Below, piece after piece: positions 5,780 to 6,050 of a DNA stretch of 6,050 nucleotides (the first letter of the stretch is position 1; the number at the start of each line of letters is the position of its first letter). Source of the stretch: an uncultured Clostridia bacterium. GTDB taxonomy: Bacteria > Bacillota > Clostridia > Christensenellales > Borkfalkiaceae. The stretch lies in NCBI GenBank assembly GCA_947632165.1, contig CANROI010000088.1, positions 1 through 6,050 on the forward strand, written 5' to 3'. The translations under genes and the position numbers were made by a program. Below the pieces are notes generated by a model. That model was not told the origin of the DNA. It saw nothing but the letters and a program-made list of their open reading frames with translations, and did not search any database.

Positions 5780-5785
5780 AAAACG

Positions 5786-6050
5786 CTACACCATCTTCGA
5801 AATTTCCTTCTTGAGCCGCTCGATGATCTTCTTTTCGAGGCGGGAGATGTAGCTCTGCGAGATGCCGAGCACGTCGGCGACGTCCTTCTGCGTCATCTCC
5901 TCTCTGCCGCCCAGCCCGAAGCGCATATACATGATCTTGCGCTCCCGTTCGGGCAGCCTGCCGAGCGCCTCGCTCAGAAGCTCCTTCTCGACATTGCTCT
6001 CCACCCCGCCGTAGACGACGTCGCTGTCGGTGCCGAGCACGTCGGACAGG
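5786..6050 (-). CDS. sigE: Mother-cell RNA polymerase sigma factor SigE (C-terminal part; 5' end beyond the window)
   Basis: Only the last 87 codons are visible, from LSDVLGTDSDVV to the end KEISKMV and a TAG stop. SigE is the early mother-cell sigma factor of sporulation, made as an inactive precursor whose N-terminal pro-sequence is removed; that part is outside the window. The visible segment covers the end of region 3 and region 4: LPERERKIMYMRFGLGG followed by the helix-turn-helix in TQKDVADVLGISQSYISRLE. The TQKDVAD, GISQSYISRLEK and final KMV closely match B. subtilis SigE, whose C-terminus is near-identical in pattern, and distinguish it from SigK, SigF and SigG. The frame continues upstream of the first GTG at 6040 without a stop, so no internal start should be annotated. 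sigG follows directly on the same strand. Confidence 0.93.
   Translation of the reverse strand, partial: LSDVLGTDSDVVYGGVESNVEKELLSEALGRLPERERKIMYMRFGLGGREEMTQKDVADVLGISQSYISRLEKKIIERLKKEISKMV

Noticed and set aside
1..6050. tRNA or rRNA genes, insertion sequences and attachment sites
   Set aside because: No tRNA-like cloverleaf, rRNA segment, transposase frame or terminal inverted repeats with target duplication were seen by eye on either strand.

Overview
The window is a stretch of a moderately GC-rich (by eye 55-60 %) endospore-forming Firmicute, most likely a clostridial lineage. The strongest evidence is the adjacent pair of sporulation sigma factor genes at the right end: the C-terminal part of sigE (5786-6050), followed by a full-length sigG (4910-5680). 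Their signature segments match the Bacillus subtilis proteins closely. Every gene reads on the minus strand, so transcription runs from right to left.

Right part (4911-6050): sigE enters from outside the window. After its stop comes a ~105-bp gap holding a candidate forespore (sigma-F/sigma-G-type) promoter, then a strong leader hairpin and an alternative pairing that would cover the sigG Shine-Dalgarno. This arrangement fits sigG being transcribed both by read-through from sigE and from its own forespore promoter, with translation dampened by the leader.

Intergenic region (4560-4909, ~350 bp, no gene seen): from right to left it holds a GC-rich terminator-like hairpin with a T6 tract, a second and better intrinsic terminator with a T7 tract, an AT-rich segment with a 17-bp dyad, and a near-perfect sigma-A promoter (TTGACA-18-TATAAT). 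It ends in a ~60-nt leader rich in GGCAA/TTGCC inverted repeats and a strong AAGGAG ribosome binding site.

Left part (1-4559): a tightly packed operon of four genes. They encode (i) a three-TM membrane protein with an InlB-B-repeat-like external segment and a disordered Gly-rich tail, (ii) a MoxR-family AAA+ ATPase, (iii) a soluble DUF58 protein with a VWA-type metal site, and (iv) a membrane-anchored BatA-like VWA protein that overlaps the previous gene by ATGA and runs off the left edge. MoxR ATPases typically act as chaperones or remodellers on VWA partners. The likely assembly is therefore an ATPase plus a cytosolic VWA adaptor acting on two membrane proteins with large external domains. 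The substrate is unknown. The sigma genes and the MoxR operon look like separate transcription units, because terminators and a new promoter lie between them. Any link of the operon to sporulation is speculation.
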